The notes below the pieces were generated by a model. That model was given only the letters and a program-made list of their open reading frames with translations, ran no database searches and had not been told where the DNA came from. Position numbers and translations under genes: made by a program. Positions 51,531-60,334 of a stretch of 64,000 nt of DNA are shown piece by piece. The stretch's first letter is position 1. Each line of letters opens with the position of its first letter. The DNA is from an uncultured Lachnospiraceae bacterium (GTDB lineage Bacteria; Bacillota; Clostridia; Lachnospirales; Lachnospiraceae): the NCBI GenBank assembly GCA_947650155.1, contig CANSUS010000010.1, forward strand, positions 1 to 64,000. Reading direction: 5' to 3'.

Positions 51531-53450
51531 CTATTCCTCCAGCCGGATTTCTTCACCCTCTATATGCTTTTTCTCCATCTGATGCCTCAGTTTGCGATTT
51601 TCCACACTGTCAAATAAAATAGAAAAGTCATAATCTTCAGGATATAATTCTTCTACGGCCACATGCAGTTTAATTCTTTTATGATTAATCCATATCTTTT
51701 TATCGGGAAGCTGTACTCTAAGCACCCCTTTTTCATCTGCTTTTTGACATACAATGCCGATTTTCTGATCGGGATATACCATAACGCTGTCCCCGATTTG
51801 AAATTTTTCCGCCAATTCCTGTTTCTTTTTACTGCTTTTACTCTTTGAGAGATTTTTCTTTTTTATGACCGCTGACGTTTCTTTTTGCAAGACCTGCGTC
51901 GCTGCCTTTGACAAGTCCTCCGGTATCTCCATCCCATATGCCGCTTTCGCCGCTGTCTGCAGCATATTTTCCGGCATTCCCAGCCTTCCTGCAATATATA
52001 AAGCACAGCTTTCACCCGCTTCTCCAATCACCATTTGATAAAGCGGTTTTAAACTTTCCTTATCAAAAGTCATCCTCGCATTGATAATATTCTTTTCCCG
52101 TTCCGCATACTGCTTTACTTCAGGATAATGTGTCGTCACAAGGAATAGGGCGCCGCTTTTTTTCAGTTCCTCCAATATCGCAATCGCGATACCCATTCCT
52201 TCTGTCGGATCTGTTCCCGAACCAAGTTCGTCCATAATAACAAGACTGTCTTTATTTACTTTCTTTAAAATATCCAGTACATTTGTAATATGCGCTGAAA
52301 AAGTTGACAGATTTTCAGACAGGTTTTGTCCGTCTCCGATATCGCAGAGAAAATTGCTGTTCATACAGATATCTGCTTCTTCACACGCCACATGAAGCCC
52401 GCACTGCGCCATCATGCAGTTTAACGCCACCGTCTTAATTGCTACGGTTTTTCCGCCTGTATTTGGTCCTGTTATCACGACTCCCTGCACTTCTCCTCCC
52501 ATTTCAAATTGAAGAGGCACACAGACGTCTTTTGCCATCAGGGGATGCCGTCCGTTTTTAAAGACAATCTTTCTCTCCGTATTGATTCCGGGTTCTATCC
52601 CCCCGTACTCAAGGCTGAGCTTCCCCTTGGAAAAAATAAAATCCAGTTTTTCCATCATCTTCATATTCTGTTCAAAAATGTCTGCCTGTTCTGCCACCAT
52701 AACGGTAAGCGTATATAAGATCCTTCTTTCTTCATTTTCCGCTTCTATTTTTAAAAGCTGCAATTCTTCAAAATATTTAGAAACAGCTGTCGGTTCAATA
52801 AATAATGTGTTTCCGGTAGCCGACTTATCGATCACACTGCCGCTTATCCTGAACTTATACTCCTTTTTCACCGGAATACACAGCCGTCCGTTCCGATAAG
52901 TACTGAATGTATCCGACATACATTCCTTATTTGACCGGATCACGGAATCCGCCTTTTCCTTCATACGATCCTCTAATCTGTCAATATCGCTCCTGAGAGA
53001 CTTTAGCAGCTTTGATGCCCCATCATCCACCCGCCCGTTTCTGATCTGTAAACGAATTGTTTCCTTCACTTCTTCAAGGCAGTCCAGGTTTTCATCATAA
53101 TAAGCCAGAGAAACTTCGTATTGTCTGCACCTTTTCAAATAATCCTTCAACCGCATCACTGCAACAAGGGCCTTTTCAATCTCTTCCAGCTGTGAAGGAC
53201 TCAGGCAGTCTCCTTTTTTGCTGATCTCAATCCATTCCTTCCATCCTGCCAGAGAAACAAGCGGCGGATTTCCTCCCTTTTCAATCATAAGCCTTGCCTC
53301 CGAAGTTTCTCTCTGTTTTACCTGTAATTCACTTTCCGACAAACAGGGAACCGTTTCCCGGATTTTTTTCTTAGCCCGCGCTGTCAGCGCCAATTCCTCC
53401 CATATTTCTTTGATTTGATCCAATTCTAATACTTTTTCTATGTCAATCAT
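51531..53450 (-). CDS. MutS2-like ATPase without Smr domain
   Basis: 639 residues. The N-terminal helical core is MutS2-like. The ATPase domain has GPNTGGKTVAIK, VIMDELGSGTDPTEG and VTTHYPEVK. A KOW-like segment (FQIGDSVMVYPDQKIGIV) comes near the end. MutS2 proteins are about 785 residues and end in a Smr nuclease domain; here the protein stops before it (KKHIEGEEIRLEE), so nicking activity is not expected. MutS2 acts on collided ribosomes and recombination intermediates; this shortened form may keep only the ATP-driven clamp. The ATG at 53450 has AGAGGAG 7 bases upstream. A promoter was not identified. Confidence 0.85.
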   Translation of the reverse strand: MIDIEKVLELDQIKEIWEELALTARAKKKIRETVPCLSESELQVKQRETSEARLMIEKGGNPPLVSLAGWKEWIEISKKGDCLSPSQLEEIEKALVAVMRLKDYLKRCRQYEVSLAYYDENLDCLEEVKETIRLQIRNGRVDDGASKLLKSLRSDIDRLEDRMKEKADSVIRSNKECMSDTFSTYRNGRLCIPVKKEYKFRISGSVIDKSATGNTLFIEPTAVSKYFEELQLLKIEAENEERRILYTLTVMVAEQADIFEQNMKMMEKLDFIFSKGKLSLEYGGIEPGINTERKIVFKNGRHPLMAKDVCVPLQFEMGGEVQGVVITGPNTGGKTVAIKTVALNCMMAQCGLHVACEEADICMNSNFLCDIGDGQNLSENLSTFSAHITNVLDILKKVNKDSLVIMDELGSGTDPTEGMGIAIAILEELKKSGALFLVTTHYPEVKQYAEREKNIINARMTFDKESLKPLYQMVIGEAGESCALYIAGRLGMPENMLQTAAKAAYGMEIPEDLSKAATQVLQKETSAVIKKKNLSKSKSSKKKQELAEKFQIGDSVMVYPDQKIGIVCQKADEKGVLRVQLPDKKIWINHKRIKLHVAVEELYPEDYDFSILFDSVENRKLRHQMEKKHIEGEEIRLEE

Positions 53451-53634
53451 TTCTATACTCCTCTGCGTACTTATACGTACCGCGATCATCAACTTTTATT
53501 TTCAAAACGTTCTTTCCTATCTGTCACTTACAGTCTGCTCCCTTCAAAGACCATTAAAACAAAAAACCATGCATATCTGCCTTTATATGGACGCTCAAAC
53601 GAATCCCTGCACCCAAAAGACCTTTTTGCATGGC

Positions 53635-53657
53635 TTAAAAAACCGGAAATACCGGTT
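53635..53657 (-). terminator. Second of two tandem terminators
   Basis: AACCGG/CCGGTT stem with a five-base loop, then TTTTAA on the minus strand. Confidence 0.7.
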
Positions 53658-53677
53658 TCCATTTCCTAAAAAAGACA

Positions 53678-53706
53678 TAAAAATTGCATGACCATACCGT
53701 CATGCA
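53678..53706 (-). terminator. First of two tandem terminators
   Basis: TGCATGAC/GTCATGCA stem, then ATTTTTAT on the minus strand. Confidence 0.8.
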
Positions 53707-53908
53707 GATTCTCATAAAAATATAAAAATATATCATTTTTATGCAAAGCATTTTGTAAGGCAGATTTGCCGATATAAGTATTTTATATCGGTCATGGGCA
53801 GACTTATAGACCTGTCATCTAACATACAGCCGCCCGCAGCTATTCAGTTTGCTTCTCTCTCCATTACCACAATGCTTAACATAAATTACCTCTCTTCTCT
53901 TTTACTCT
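53678..53908 (-). ncRNA. Candidate non-coding RNA or sORF transcript
   Basis: Between the MutS2-like and lipoprotein genes lies a unit with its own strong promoter and terminator but no normal gene. The predicted 230-base RNA contains a 12-codon frame MLSIVVMEREAN (53882-53844) with an AGAGAGG ribosome binding site, then a 9-bp CCGATATAA/TTATATCGG hairpin (about 53791-53772), an AU-rich stretch and the terminator. It matches no riboswitch or housekeeping RNA that I recognise. It could be a regulatory RNA, a small toxic or signalling peptide gene, or an mRNA remnant. Confidence 0.45.
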
Positions 53909-53914
53909 AACGCT

Positions 53915-53943
53915 ATCATATCTCACAAAAACATCTGCGTCAA
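53915..53943 (-). promoter_or_regulatory. Promoter of the candidate ncRNA
   Basis: TTGACG (53943-53938), 17 bases, TATGAT (53920-53915) on the minus strand, 30 bases after the lipoprotein stop codon. Confidence 0.65.
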
Positions 53944-53974
53944 TCCCCAACTTTATTTTTTCAGGTATCATACT

Positions 53975-54598
53975 TTACTCAAAAACTGTCAAATCGTCCT
54001 CGGACTGTCTTACCGCTTTAAAAAATCCGCCGTCCATAGTAATATACAATGTATTTTCATCCACTACATAAAACATACCTCCGAACGCAGAAGAATTTTG
54101 TATGGAAACTTCTGTAATAGAATCTGTCTGGGCATTCAGACTATCAAATGTAATCTGATTGTTATAACTGTCTGCAAATTCCTCTTTTGTTATGGCAGTT
54201 TCGTGATATACCGGGTTTTCAAGACTTACATTATCTACCGTAAAAAGTTCTTTCGTATAAGTAAACTGCACGTTGACGTACCCTTCCATTTCCTCAGTGC
54301 TGAGTGCCGTAATGCCCGGCGCAAAGCACTCCACGACTTTCCAATGCCCGTAAAACATTTTTTCCTCATTTTTCACTATCGGGGTTTCAGTCCCTTCCTG
54401 TGCGTTTGTTTCTTCCTGCACAGCCGCCCCTGATACGCTCCCTTCCTCCGGGATACTTTCCGTACCGTCCTGGTCGGCATCAGCCACACTTTCCGGTTTT
54501 TGATTTACACTCTCCGCTAATCCGTTTGTGTTCCCTGTACCACAAGCGCTTAAGCAAAAAATGGCTGCCATTATAATAAATAAGTAAACTCTTTTCAT
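53975..54598 (-). CDS. Hypothetical lipoprotein
   Basis: 207 residues. The signal peptide ends in a lipobox (LSAC, Cys19). A low-complexity acidic linker (about 22-75) leads to a compact beta-rich domain (MFYGHWKVVECFAPGI, MFYVVDENTLYITMDGGFF) that looks like a lipocalin-type or small sensor domain on the outer surface. No family is recognised. The ribosome binding site is GGGAGGAAAG. It lies 100 bases downstream of the M56 gene on the same strand, so it may belong to the BlaI regulon. Confidence 0.7.
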   Translation of the reverse strand: MKRVYLFIIMAAIFCLSACGTGNTNGLAESVNQKPESVADADQDGTESIPEEGSVSGAAVQEETNAQEGTETPIVKNEEKMFYGHWKVVECFAPGITALSTEEMEGYVNVQFTYTKELFTVDNVSLENPVYHETAITKEEFADSYNNQITFDSLNAQTDSITEVSIQNSSAFGGMFYVVDENTLYITMDGGFFKAVRQSEDDLTVFE

Positions 54599-54699
54599 TA
54601 AATCTTTCCTCCCAATTCCGTCAATATCTTTTCTGAAGTCCTCTCAAAAAACTTATAAAACACAACCTTCCTTCTTTTCTTCTATTTTTTCAATGCACT

Positions 54700-57084
54700 C
54701 TAGTGAACCGGATACTCTGGATACGGTCCTGTTACTTCAAGCGCCTCACGCAGATCCGCATTATAAATAACTTCAAACCAACTGCCTTCTTCTGTCTGAA
54801 TCGTCCACATATCCTCATATCGTTGTTCGATCGACTTTACTTTTCTGTTCCCTGCACCGGTAACACGTTCAAAACTCCATATCACCATTTCTTCATCCGT
54901 CATGTTCTCCCCATTCACCGGCTGTACTCTGAATAACACCGGTGAATACCAGACGCTTCTTCCTGATGCTATGTCAATAGAAGAAATACTTTTTTCATAG
55001 CCGCTCAGGTTATATGGTGTATCTGCACCATAATATCTTGAAAAAAATACTCTGGAATGCTTCATGTCTTCTTCCGATACCGAAAAAACAACCCCGCCCA
55101 GATTATTTACTTTAAAACACGCCGTGTCTATTTTTTCTCCTGTCCATTGATAAAGTTCCATAAGCGCCTGCTTTGCCATATCGATCATGGTCAGATTGAA
55201 TTGATCCTCCTCCGCAATAGCAGGCAGAGTATACATACTGCCATCCTCTACATACGTTAAGTCCAATTGTTCAAATACTGCATCTTTGGATAAATCCTTT
55301 TCCACATATCGGAGCATATGCAGCTTGTTCTCCTCATCATAACGATAATAAATAACAGAATGCCGTTCCTCTTCTCTGCTTTCGCCTGACAGCCACCGAT
55401 TTGTCGAATCTGTTTCTACATTGTACAACATTGTACTGTATTCAAATTTCTGCTCCTCAGGATTCCAAAGCATACAATAATAGGGAATATAGCTATTCCC
55501 CGGAATATAGCTATTCCCCGGTATATAGCTGTTCCCCGGTATATCTGCATTTTCTGTCTCCCATCCCTGAAAGCACAGATCATTCCATCCGTCAAAATTT
55601 AAATCAGTAATCAAAACGTTACCATCTTTTGCAGTTGAGCAAACCGGAGGAGGTTCTTCGCCCGTCTCCTGCCAATATTCCCTGCCCACCTGTACGGTAG
55701 AAATGGTATCCACACAAATATCGGTTTCCATATCCACCAATCGGATATCCGCAATGCTGTAAAGTCCGTCCTCTGTTACATTACCCTCGCATATCAGTCG
55801 ATAGTCTTTTTCACCCAGAGAAATGGAAATACTTTCTTCGTAAAACTCCTGTACCGGTTGAATGATCCCTTCCTGTTTAGATTCTATCGTCTGATCCATA
55901 CCTGACAAAGTCTCTCTTACATTTTGGGAATTCAGCCGCTCCGCCGCATAACTCATACTTTCCGGTTTTCTTCCTGTAAAAGTAACTGTCAGAAAAAGCG
56001 CCATAAAAAGGCACAAAATAATCTGTATCCCCTTCGTTTTCTTTGGTGTATGCAAAATCATAAAAAGGCGCTCTTTTAACCGTAATTTGCTTCCCCTCAT
56101 TGTTGTGGAAATCTGCCATCCATTTCTACCGGAACCGCTCTTACCGCTAAGTTCCAGCAAAGCCTTTCCATAATCGATGCGCTGCTTGTCCTCCAGTCTT
56201 TTTACTACTCCTTCATCACATGCCAGTTCTCCATCCTGTCTGGACAAATACGCCGCAATCCATACAAACGGATTATACCAATGCAGACAGAAACACAACA
56301 TCCGTACAAATGCCCAAAAATGATCCTTGTGTATATAGTGCGTATTTTCATGGCAGAGTACAAAGTCCAACAGTTTCTCGTCTTCCCAAACCTCGTTTGT
56401 TACATAAACTGAAGGACTAAACAGCCCGAACAGACAGGGTGTCTGCACAATTTCCGAAACATATACCGGTACTGCAGACTGCCTGGGCAGCTTTCTCTTT
56501 GTAATTTCCAGCCTGCTTCGTTTTAGACGTCCCGCATAATTCAAATTTGCCGCCAGTAATAAAAATACGCTTAATGCTGCACCGCATACCCAAACATAGA
56601 AAGCCAGTTTTCTAAAATCCTTATTGCTTATCCGGCCGCTGTTCTCCTCTCCCCGCCCCACAGGTAATTCCTTATCTATGGCTGTTCTGTCCGCTCCGGT
56701 TCCGCCCCGAGATATTTGAGAGATTTCTGAAATCCCGGAAAGATCTGTCTGCACTTCCGTCCCGTCCGCCGCCGTACTCTTTTCTTCCCATATCGGATCT
56801 GTTCTTTCTGCTTCATTCGCAACGGACGTCCTATTAGTGACAGACATCCTGATGCGACCTTCGGGCACGCCGCGGTATCCCACAGTCGTTACCGTACCTT
56901 CGGGCAGTAAGTTCAATACGCTGACCGCCGTTTCCGAAAGAGAAAATGGCAGTAACAGGCGGACCGCTACTGCCAGCCATAAAGCATACCGCAGGCAGGG
57001 GCGGATTTTTTTGCGAAAAATAAACCGAATCAAAACCACCAGTATAATAAGAACGCTGGCAGACCAAAACCACTCAATGTTCAT
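54700..57084 (-). CDS. BlaR1-like M56 membrane metallopeptidase
   Basis: 794 residues. Four N-terminal membrane helices enclose a cytoplasmic zinc-peptidase loop with HENTH (HExxH) and, further on, the acidic ligand region. A hydrophobic segment near residue 370 is followed by an outer sensor region of about 400 residues, unlike the penicillin-binding domain of BlaR1, so the ligand is probably not a beta-lactam. On a signal it should inactivate the BlaI-type repressor encoded just upstream (frames overlap by 11 bases). A tandem GNSYIP repeat interrupts the outer domain. The ATG at 57084 has GGAG 6 bases upstream. Confidence 0.88.
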   Translation of the reverse strand: MNIEWFWSASVLIILVVLIRFIFRKKIRPCLRYALWLAVAVRLLLPFSLSETAVSVLNLLPEGTVTTVGYRGVPEGRIRMSVTNRTSVANEAERTDPIWEEKSTAADGTEVQTDLSGISEISQISRGGTGADRTAIDKELPVGRGEENSGRISNKDFRKLAFYVWVCGAALSVFLLLAANLNYAGRLKRSRLEITKRKLPRQSAVPVYVSEIVQTPCLFGLFSPSVYVTNEVWEDEKLLDFVLCHENTHYIHKDHFWAFVRMLCFCLHWYNPFVWIAAYLSRQDGELACDEGVVKRLEDKQRIDYGKALLELSGKSGSGRNGWQISTTMRGSKLRLKERLFMILHTPKKTKGIQIILCLFMALFLTVTFTGRKPESMSYAAERLNSQNVRETLSGMDQTIESKQEGIIQPVQEFYEESISISLGEKDYRLICEGNVTEDGLYSIADIRLVDMETDICVDTISTVQVGREYWQETGEEPPPVCSTAKDGNVLITDLNFDGWNDLCFQGWETENADIPGNSYIPGNSYIPGNSYIPYYCMLWNPEEQKFEYSTMLYNVETDSTNRWLSGESREEERHSVIYYRYDEENKLHMLRYVEKDLSKDAVFEQLDLTYVEDGSMYTLPAIAEEDQFNLTMIDMAKQALMELYQWTGEKIDTACFKVNNLGGVVFSVSEEDMKHSRVFFSRYYGADTPYNLSGYEKSISSIDIASGRSVWYSPVLFRVQPVNGENMTDEEMVIWSFERVTGAGNRKVKSIEQRYEDMWTIQTEEGSWFEVIYNADLREALEVTGPYPEYPVH
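55484..55549. repeat. Tandem 18-base repeat inside the M56 gene
   Basis: Three full units (55484-55501, 55502-55519, 55520-55537) and a partial one. The first two are identical and the third has two changes. They encode GNSYIP repeats in the outer domain. Unit length is a multiple of three, so copy number can vary without breaking the frame. Confidence 0.88.
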
Positions 57085-57469
57085 CCTCTTCTCCATTTCT
57101 GCACTCTTTCTGCGCATGGTCTAAAATCTGTCTGAGTTCGTCAATTTCTTCAGAGGTCAGATTCCGTTTTTCTACAAATCCGTTTAGAAGCATGCTGACG
57201 CTTCCCTTGTAAACTCTGTCAAGAAAACTTTCCGTTTCTTTTTTAACTGCCTCTTCCCTGCCAATCAACGGCGTATAAGCTTTCATCTTTCCACTGTCAT
57301 CACAGGCAATCAGATCCTTTTCCACCATCCTGCGGAGCATCGTTAAAGTCGTGCTCCTGCTCCATCCCCGCTTTTTAGAAAGATCAGCCACAATCTGACT
57401 TCCTATTTTGGGAGAGTCAGCCCAAAGGCTTTCCAGTACATACCACTCCGCTCCACTTAGCTCTTTCAT
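57074..57469 (-). CDS. BlaI/MecI-family repressor
   Basis: 131 residues. The N-terminal winged helix (LSGAEWYVLESLWADSPK, WSRSTTLTMLRRMVEKD) is BlaI-type and the C-terminal helices (ESFLDRVYKGSVSMLLNGFV) form the dimer part. It represses its own operon by binding TACA-N-TGTA sites, two of which flank its promoter, and is expected to be inactivated by the M56 peptidase encoded next. The ATG at 57469 gives the family N-terminus (MKELSGAEW); the ribosome binding site AAAGGAAG is somewhat far. Confidence 0.9.
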   Translation of the reverse strand: MKELSGAEWYVLESLWADSPKIGSQIVADLSKKRGWSRSTTLTMLRRMVEKDLIACDDSGKMKAYTPLIGREEAVKKETESFLDRVYKGSVSMLLNGFVEKRNLTSEEIDELRQILDHAQKECRNGEEDEH

Positions 57470-57510
57470 AAATGATATTACTTCCTTTCCTATATACAAG
57501 CCTGCGTGTC

Positions 57511-57519
57511 TACAATGTA
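57511..57519. promoter_or_regulatory. BlaI operator 2
   Basis: TACAATGTA followed by AAAC, located just downstream of the predicted transcription start. Confidence 0.6.
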
Positions 57520-57537
57520 AACACTCTGTACATACTT

Positions 57538-57566
57538 ATTCTAGCATTTGGTGTTTACATTGTAAA
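57538..57566 (-). promoter_or_regulatory. Promoter of the blaI-type/M56 operon
   Basis: TTTACA (57566-57561), 17 bases, TAGAAT (57543-57538) on the minus strand; the -35 box lies inside operator 1. Confidence 0.7.
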
Positions 57567-57567
57567 C
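57553..57567. promoter_or_regulatory. BlaI operator 1
   Basis: Perfect 15-base palindrome GTTTACATTGTAAAC that covers the -35 box, so a bound repressor would block RNA polymerase. Confidence 0.75.
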
Positions 57568-57627
57568 TATTTTTTTAAACTTTGTTTCTATTGAACTGTT
57601 ACCTATAAAAAATATCCCGATTTTCTT

Positions 57628-59013
57628 TTACTCTACAATATTTTGCAGCCAGATCCCTTTCTTGACCAGAATAAATCCTATCACACATTTAATCAGATCT
57701 CCAAGCTGTACCATAGCATACACCGCAATGACTGGCAGCGCAGTAAATCTGCTCAGCGTGAAAGCAATGACAACGCTGACGCACCAAATAAATACACTGT
57801 CAAACAAAAACGTAATAATGGTCTTTCCTCCCGACCTTAAGGTAAAATAGGTCGCATGCAGAAACGCATTCTGAGGCATGAAAAATGCCGTAGCCATAAT
57901 AAAGTATTTTGCAAGCATTCTCGCCTCATCATTGATCTTGTAAAGCCTCGGAAAAAGAGGCGCCATAAAGAACATAACCACTGCCACCCCAGTACAGCAC
58001 ATTACAGAAAAGGCAATCAACTTGTTATCCGTATCTCTTGCCTCTTTCATCTTCCCGGCGCCCAGCAGCTGTCCTACAATAATGGCAACCGAATCCCCCA
58101 GCGCAATAAAGACAATATTAAATACATTGTTAATCGTATTGGACACGTTTAGTCCGGCAACTACATTCAATCCCCTGATCGAATAACACTGTGTCAGCAT
58201 TGCCATTCCCGCTGCCCACAGAGTTTCGTTAAACAAAAGCGGACTTCCTTTTTTTATGATCTTAAGCACCAGTTCTTTGGGCACTTTTAAAGTGCGGTAA
58301 AGTCCTGACACAAATGAATATCCGGCATTCTTCCTATGTACGCCGACCACCGTAATAAACATTTCCACATAACGGGAAAGCACAGTCGCAATCGCCGCGC
58401 CTTTTACGCCAAGCGCAGGCGCGCCGAACTTTCCATAAATCAAAATATAATTAAATATAAGATTCACAAATACCGCTGCAATTCCTGCTTTCATAGGCAG
58501 CACTGTCTTCCCGCATTCCCGAAGCGTGCTGGAATAAATCTGCACAATCGCAAATGCCGGCAGACCGATCAGCATAATCTTAAGATATTCTTCTCCATGA
58601 AACAGTGTCGCCGCTATACTTTCAGCCGTACCGTCCCCCTTTAAATAAGCGCTGATCAGCGTCGATCCCAAACATAAAAAAAGCGTAGAGGTTAAAGCAG
58701 TGATTATGGCAGCCATCCACAATTTAAAGCGCATCGTCTGACGCACACCCTCATGGTTTCCCTGTCCAAAATACTGTGCAGTGAAAATACCCGCACCTGA
58801 TACACCGCCAAAAATACAAAGATTATATACAAAAATCAATTGGTTTACGATCGCCACTCCCGACATTTGTTCCGTACCAACCTGTCCGATCATAATATTG
58901 TCAAGCAGACTGACAAAATTAGTAATGCCGTTCTGTATCATGATAGGTACGGCAATCATCAGTACCATTTTATAAAAGTCTTTGTTCCCGATAAATTTAG
59001 CTGATTTTTTCAT
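57628..59013 (-). CDS. MATE-family efflux transporter
   Basis: 461 residues, 12 membrane helices in two similar halves of the MATE fold. Typical stretches are MIAVPIMIQNGITNFVSLLDNIMIG (N-terminal half; cut here as family motif MIQNGITNF and LLDNIMIGQ) and the GQLLGAGKMKEARD repeat. It exports drugs or metabolites using a Na+ or H+ gradient; the substrate is unknown. The ATG has GAAGGAGG 4 bases upstream. It is transcribed alone. Confidence 0.92.
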   Translation of the reverse strand: MKKSAKFIGNKDFYKMVLMIAVPIMIQNGITNFVSLLDNIMIGQVGTEQMSGVAIVNQLIFVYNLCIFGGVSGAGIFTAQYFGQGNHEGVRQTMRFKLWMAAIITALTSTLFLCLGSTLISAYLKGDGTAESIAATLFHGEEYLKIMLIGLPAFAIVQIYSSTLRECGKTVLPMKAGIAAVFVNLIFNYILIYGKFGAPALGVKGAAIATVLSRYVEMFITVVGVHRKNAGYSFVSGLYRTLKVPKELVLKIIKKGSPLLFNETLWAAGMAMLTQCYSIRGLNVVAGLNVSNTINNVFNIVFIALGDSVAIIVGQLLGAGKMKEARDTDNKLIAFSVMCCTGVAVVMFFMAPLFPRLYKINDEARMLAKYFIMATAFFMPQNAFLHATYFTLRSGGKTIITFLFDSVFIWCVSVVIAFTLSRFTALPVIAVYAMVQLGDLIKCVIGFILVKKGIWLQNIVE

Positions 59014-59258
59014 GATGCCTCCTTCGTTACTGCCATTTTACGGCAGACTTTGTCGTTGTTCCGGTTACTATACAATGTGATTAGCATTTTATCATATCGT
59101 ACTGAAAAAGTCTCGTGAAAAAATAGTTTTTTGCAACAGGAGATTAAGGAAAATTTAATAGAATTGTATCTATATTTATGATAAGCTAATGGCAATACAT
59201 AATTTTACAAACCGAATTTTAATGGTAAGCACACGCTGTATAAGATGGAGATGTAATT

Positions 59259-60293
59259 ATGAATCATGTGAATCAAAAAATAATAAACGCCATTATAGAA
59301 AAAGCTGAGAAAGTATGCCCTGATTCGTTGGCTTTTATAGGAATATATGGTTCTGTTGCTACAGGAGATGCGTATGAAAAATCAGATTTAGATTTGCTCA
59401 TACTTATTCAGGACGACGAGGGATGGCAGCTTGGTACGGGCTTTATCTTAGATGACAGTAAAATAGGATATGACATCTATTGTACAAACTGGAACGGGCT
59501 TAGATATGATGCCGCATGTCACCATGCCCAGATTTCTAAATTGATGGATTCCAAAATCGTGTATATTAAAAATCAGGAAGCTTATGACGAACTGTGTAAG
59601 TTAAGAGAACAGACAAAACAATTTCTGGCATCCGAAGAACGTTTCCAAAGAGTGAATGAATTGACAGACAAAGCAAAAATATCTTATGCCAATGCTTATT
59701 TACACGAGGAATTAGGACAGGTACGCCTGGATGCATTCGGAGTAATGTGTTACCTGATGGATGCAATGATGCTTTTTCATGGAAGATATTTTAAGCGCGG
59801 CACCAAAAGAATGCTTGAAGAACTAGCAGCATTACCTGTTGAAGAGAGTTTTGTCAATAACTTAAAGAACATAGCTTCAAGTAAAAATATTTTGGAGTTA
59901 AGAACCTTATCAAAGAGCCTGCTTTTATATGCGGAGGAATACTTGAAACAAGAAAAAGAGAAAGAAGAGCCTTCCGAAAGTCTTTCCGGCACTTATGAAG
60001 AAATGTATTCAAACTGGAGAAACAAAGTAGAAGAAGCGGCTAAACAAAATAATATTTTTGCATCTTTCATGAATATGTGCAATTTTCATTATATGTTTGA
60101 AGAGATTTCGTCTGAGGCTGCCATAGGAACTTACAATATTATGGATGAGTATAACCCTGATTGTTTAGAAGACAACGTCAGTTTATTTGATGCATGTTTA
60201 CAAAAATACGAGGCAGTATATAAAGCAGCAGGAATAGCAGTTAAACGTTTTCATGATGTGGATGAATTTGCTGCAGATTATTTAGAGAAATAG
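59259..60293 (+). CDS. Nucleotidyltransferase-domain protein
   Basis: 344 residues. The N-terminal nucleotidyltransferase motif GIYGSVATGDAYEKSDLDLLI (GS...SDLD, two metal-binding Asp) is intact, with YDIYCTNW as the third carboxylate strand. The remainder is helical, possibly a HEPN-like or substrate domain. Aminoglycoside-type nucleotidyltransferases look similar, but no such substrate can be claimed. The base composition is visibly more AT-rich than that of most of the window. The ATG has GGAGATG upstream. A GNAT gene follows 41 bases later, likely cotranscribed. Confidence 0.8.
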   Translation: MNHVNQKIINAIIEKAEKVCPDSLAFIGIYGSVATGDAYEKSDLDLLILIQDDEGWQLGTGFILDDSKIGYDIYCTNWNGLRYDAACHHAQISKLMDSKIVYIKNQEAYDELCKLREQTKQFLASEERFQRVNELTDKAKISYANAYLHEELGQVRLDAFGVMCYLMDAMMLFHGRYFKRGTKRMLEELAALPVEESFVNNLKNIASSKNILELRTLSKSLLLYAEEYLKQEKEKEEPSESLSGTYEEMYSNWRNKVEEAAKQNNIFASFMNMCNFHYMFEEISSEAAIGTYNIMDEYNPDCLEDNVSLFDACLQKYEAVYKAAGIAVKRFHDVDEFAADYLEK

Positions 60294-60334
60294 ACATATA
60301 TCTTTCTCTTTTTTGAGGAAAGAAGGGTGTTTAG

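Noticed and set aside
55484-55549. Regularly spaced short repeats as a CRISPR array
   Set aside because: Units are directly adjacent without spacers, lie inside a reading frame and encode a peptide repeat; no cas genes are present.
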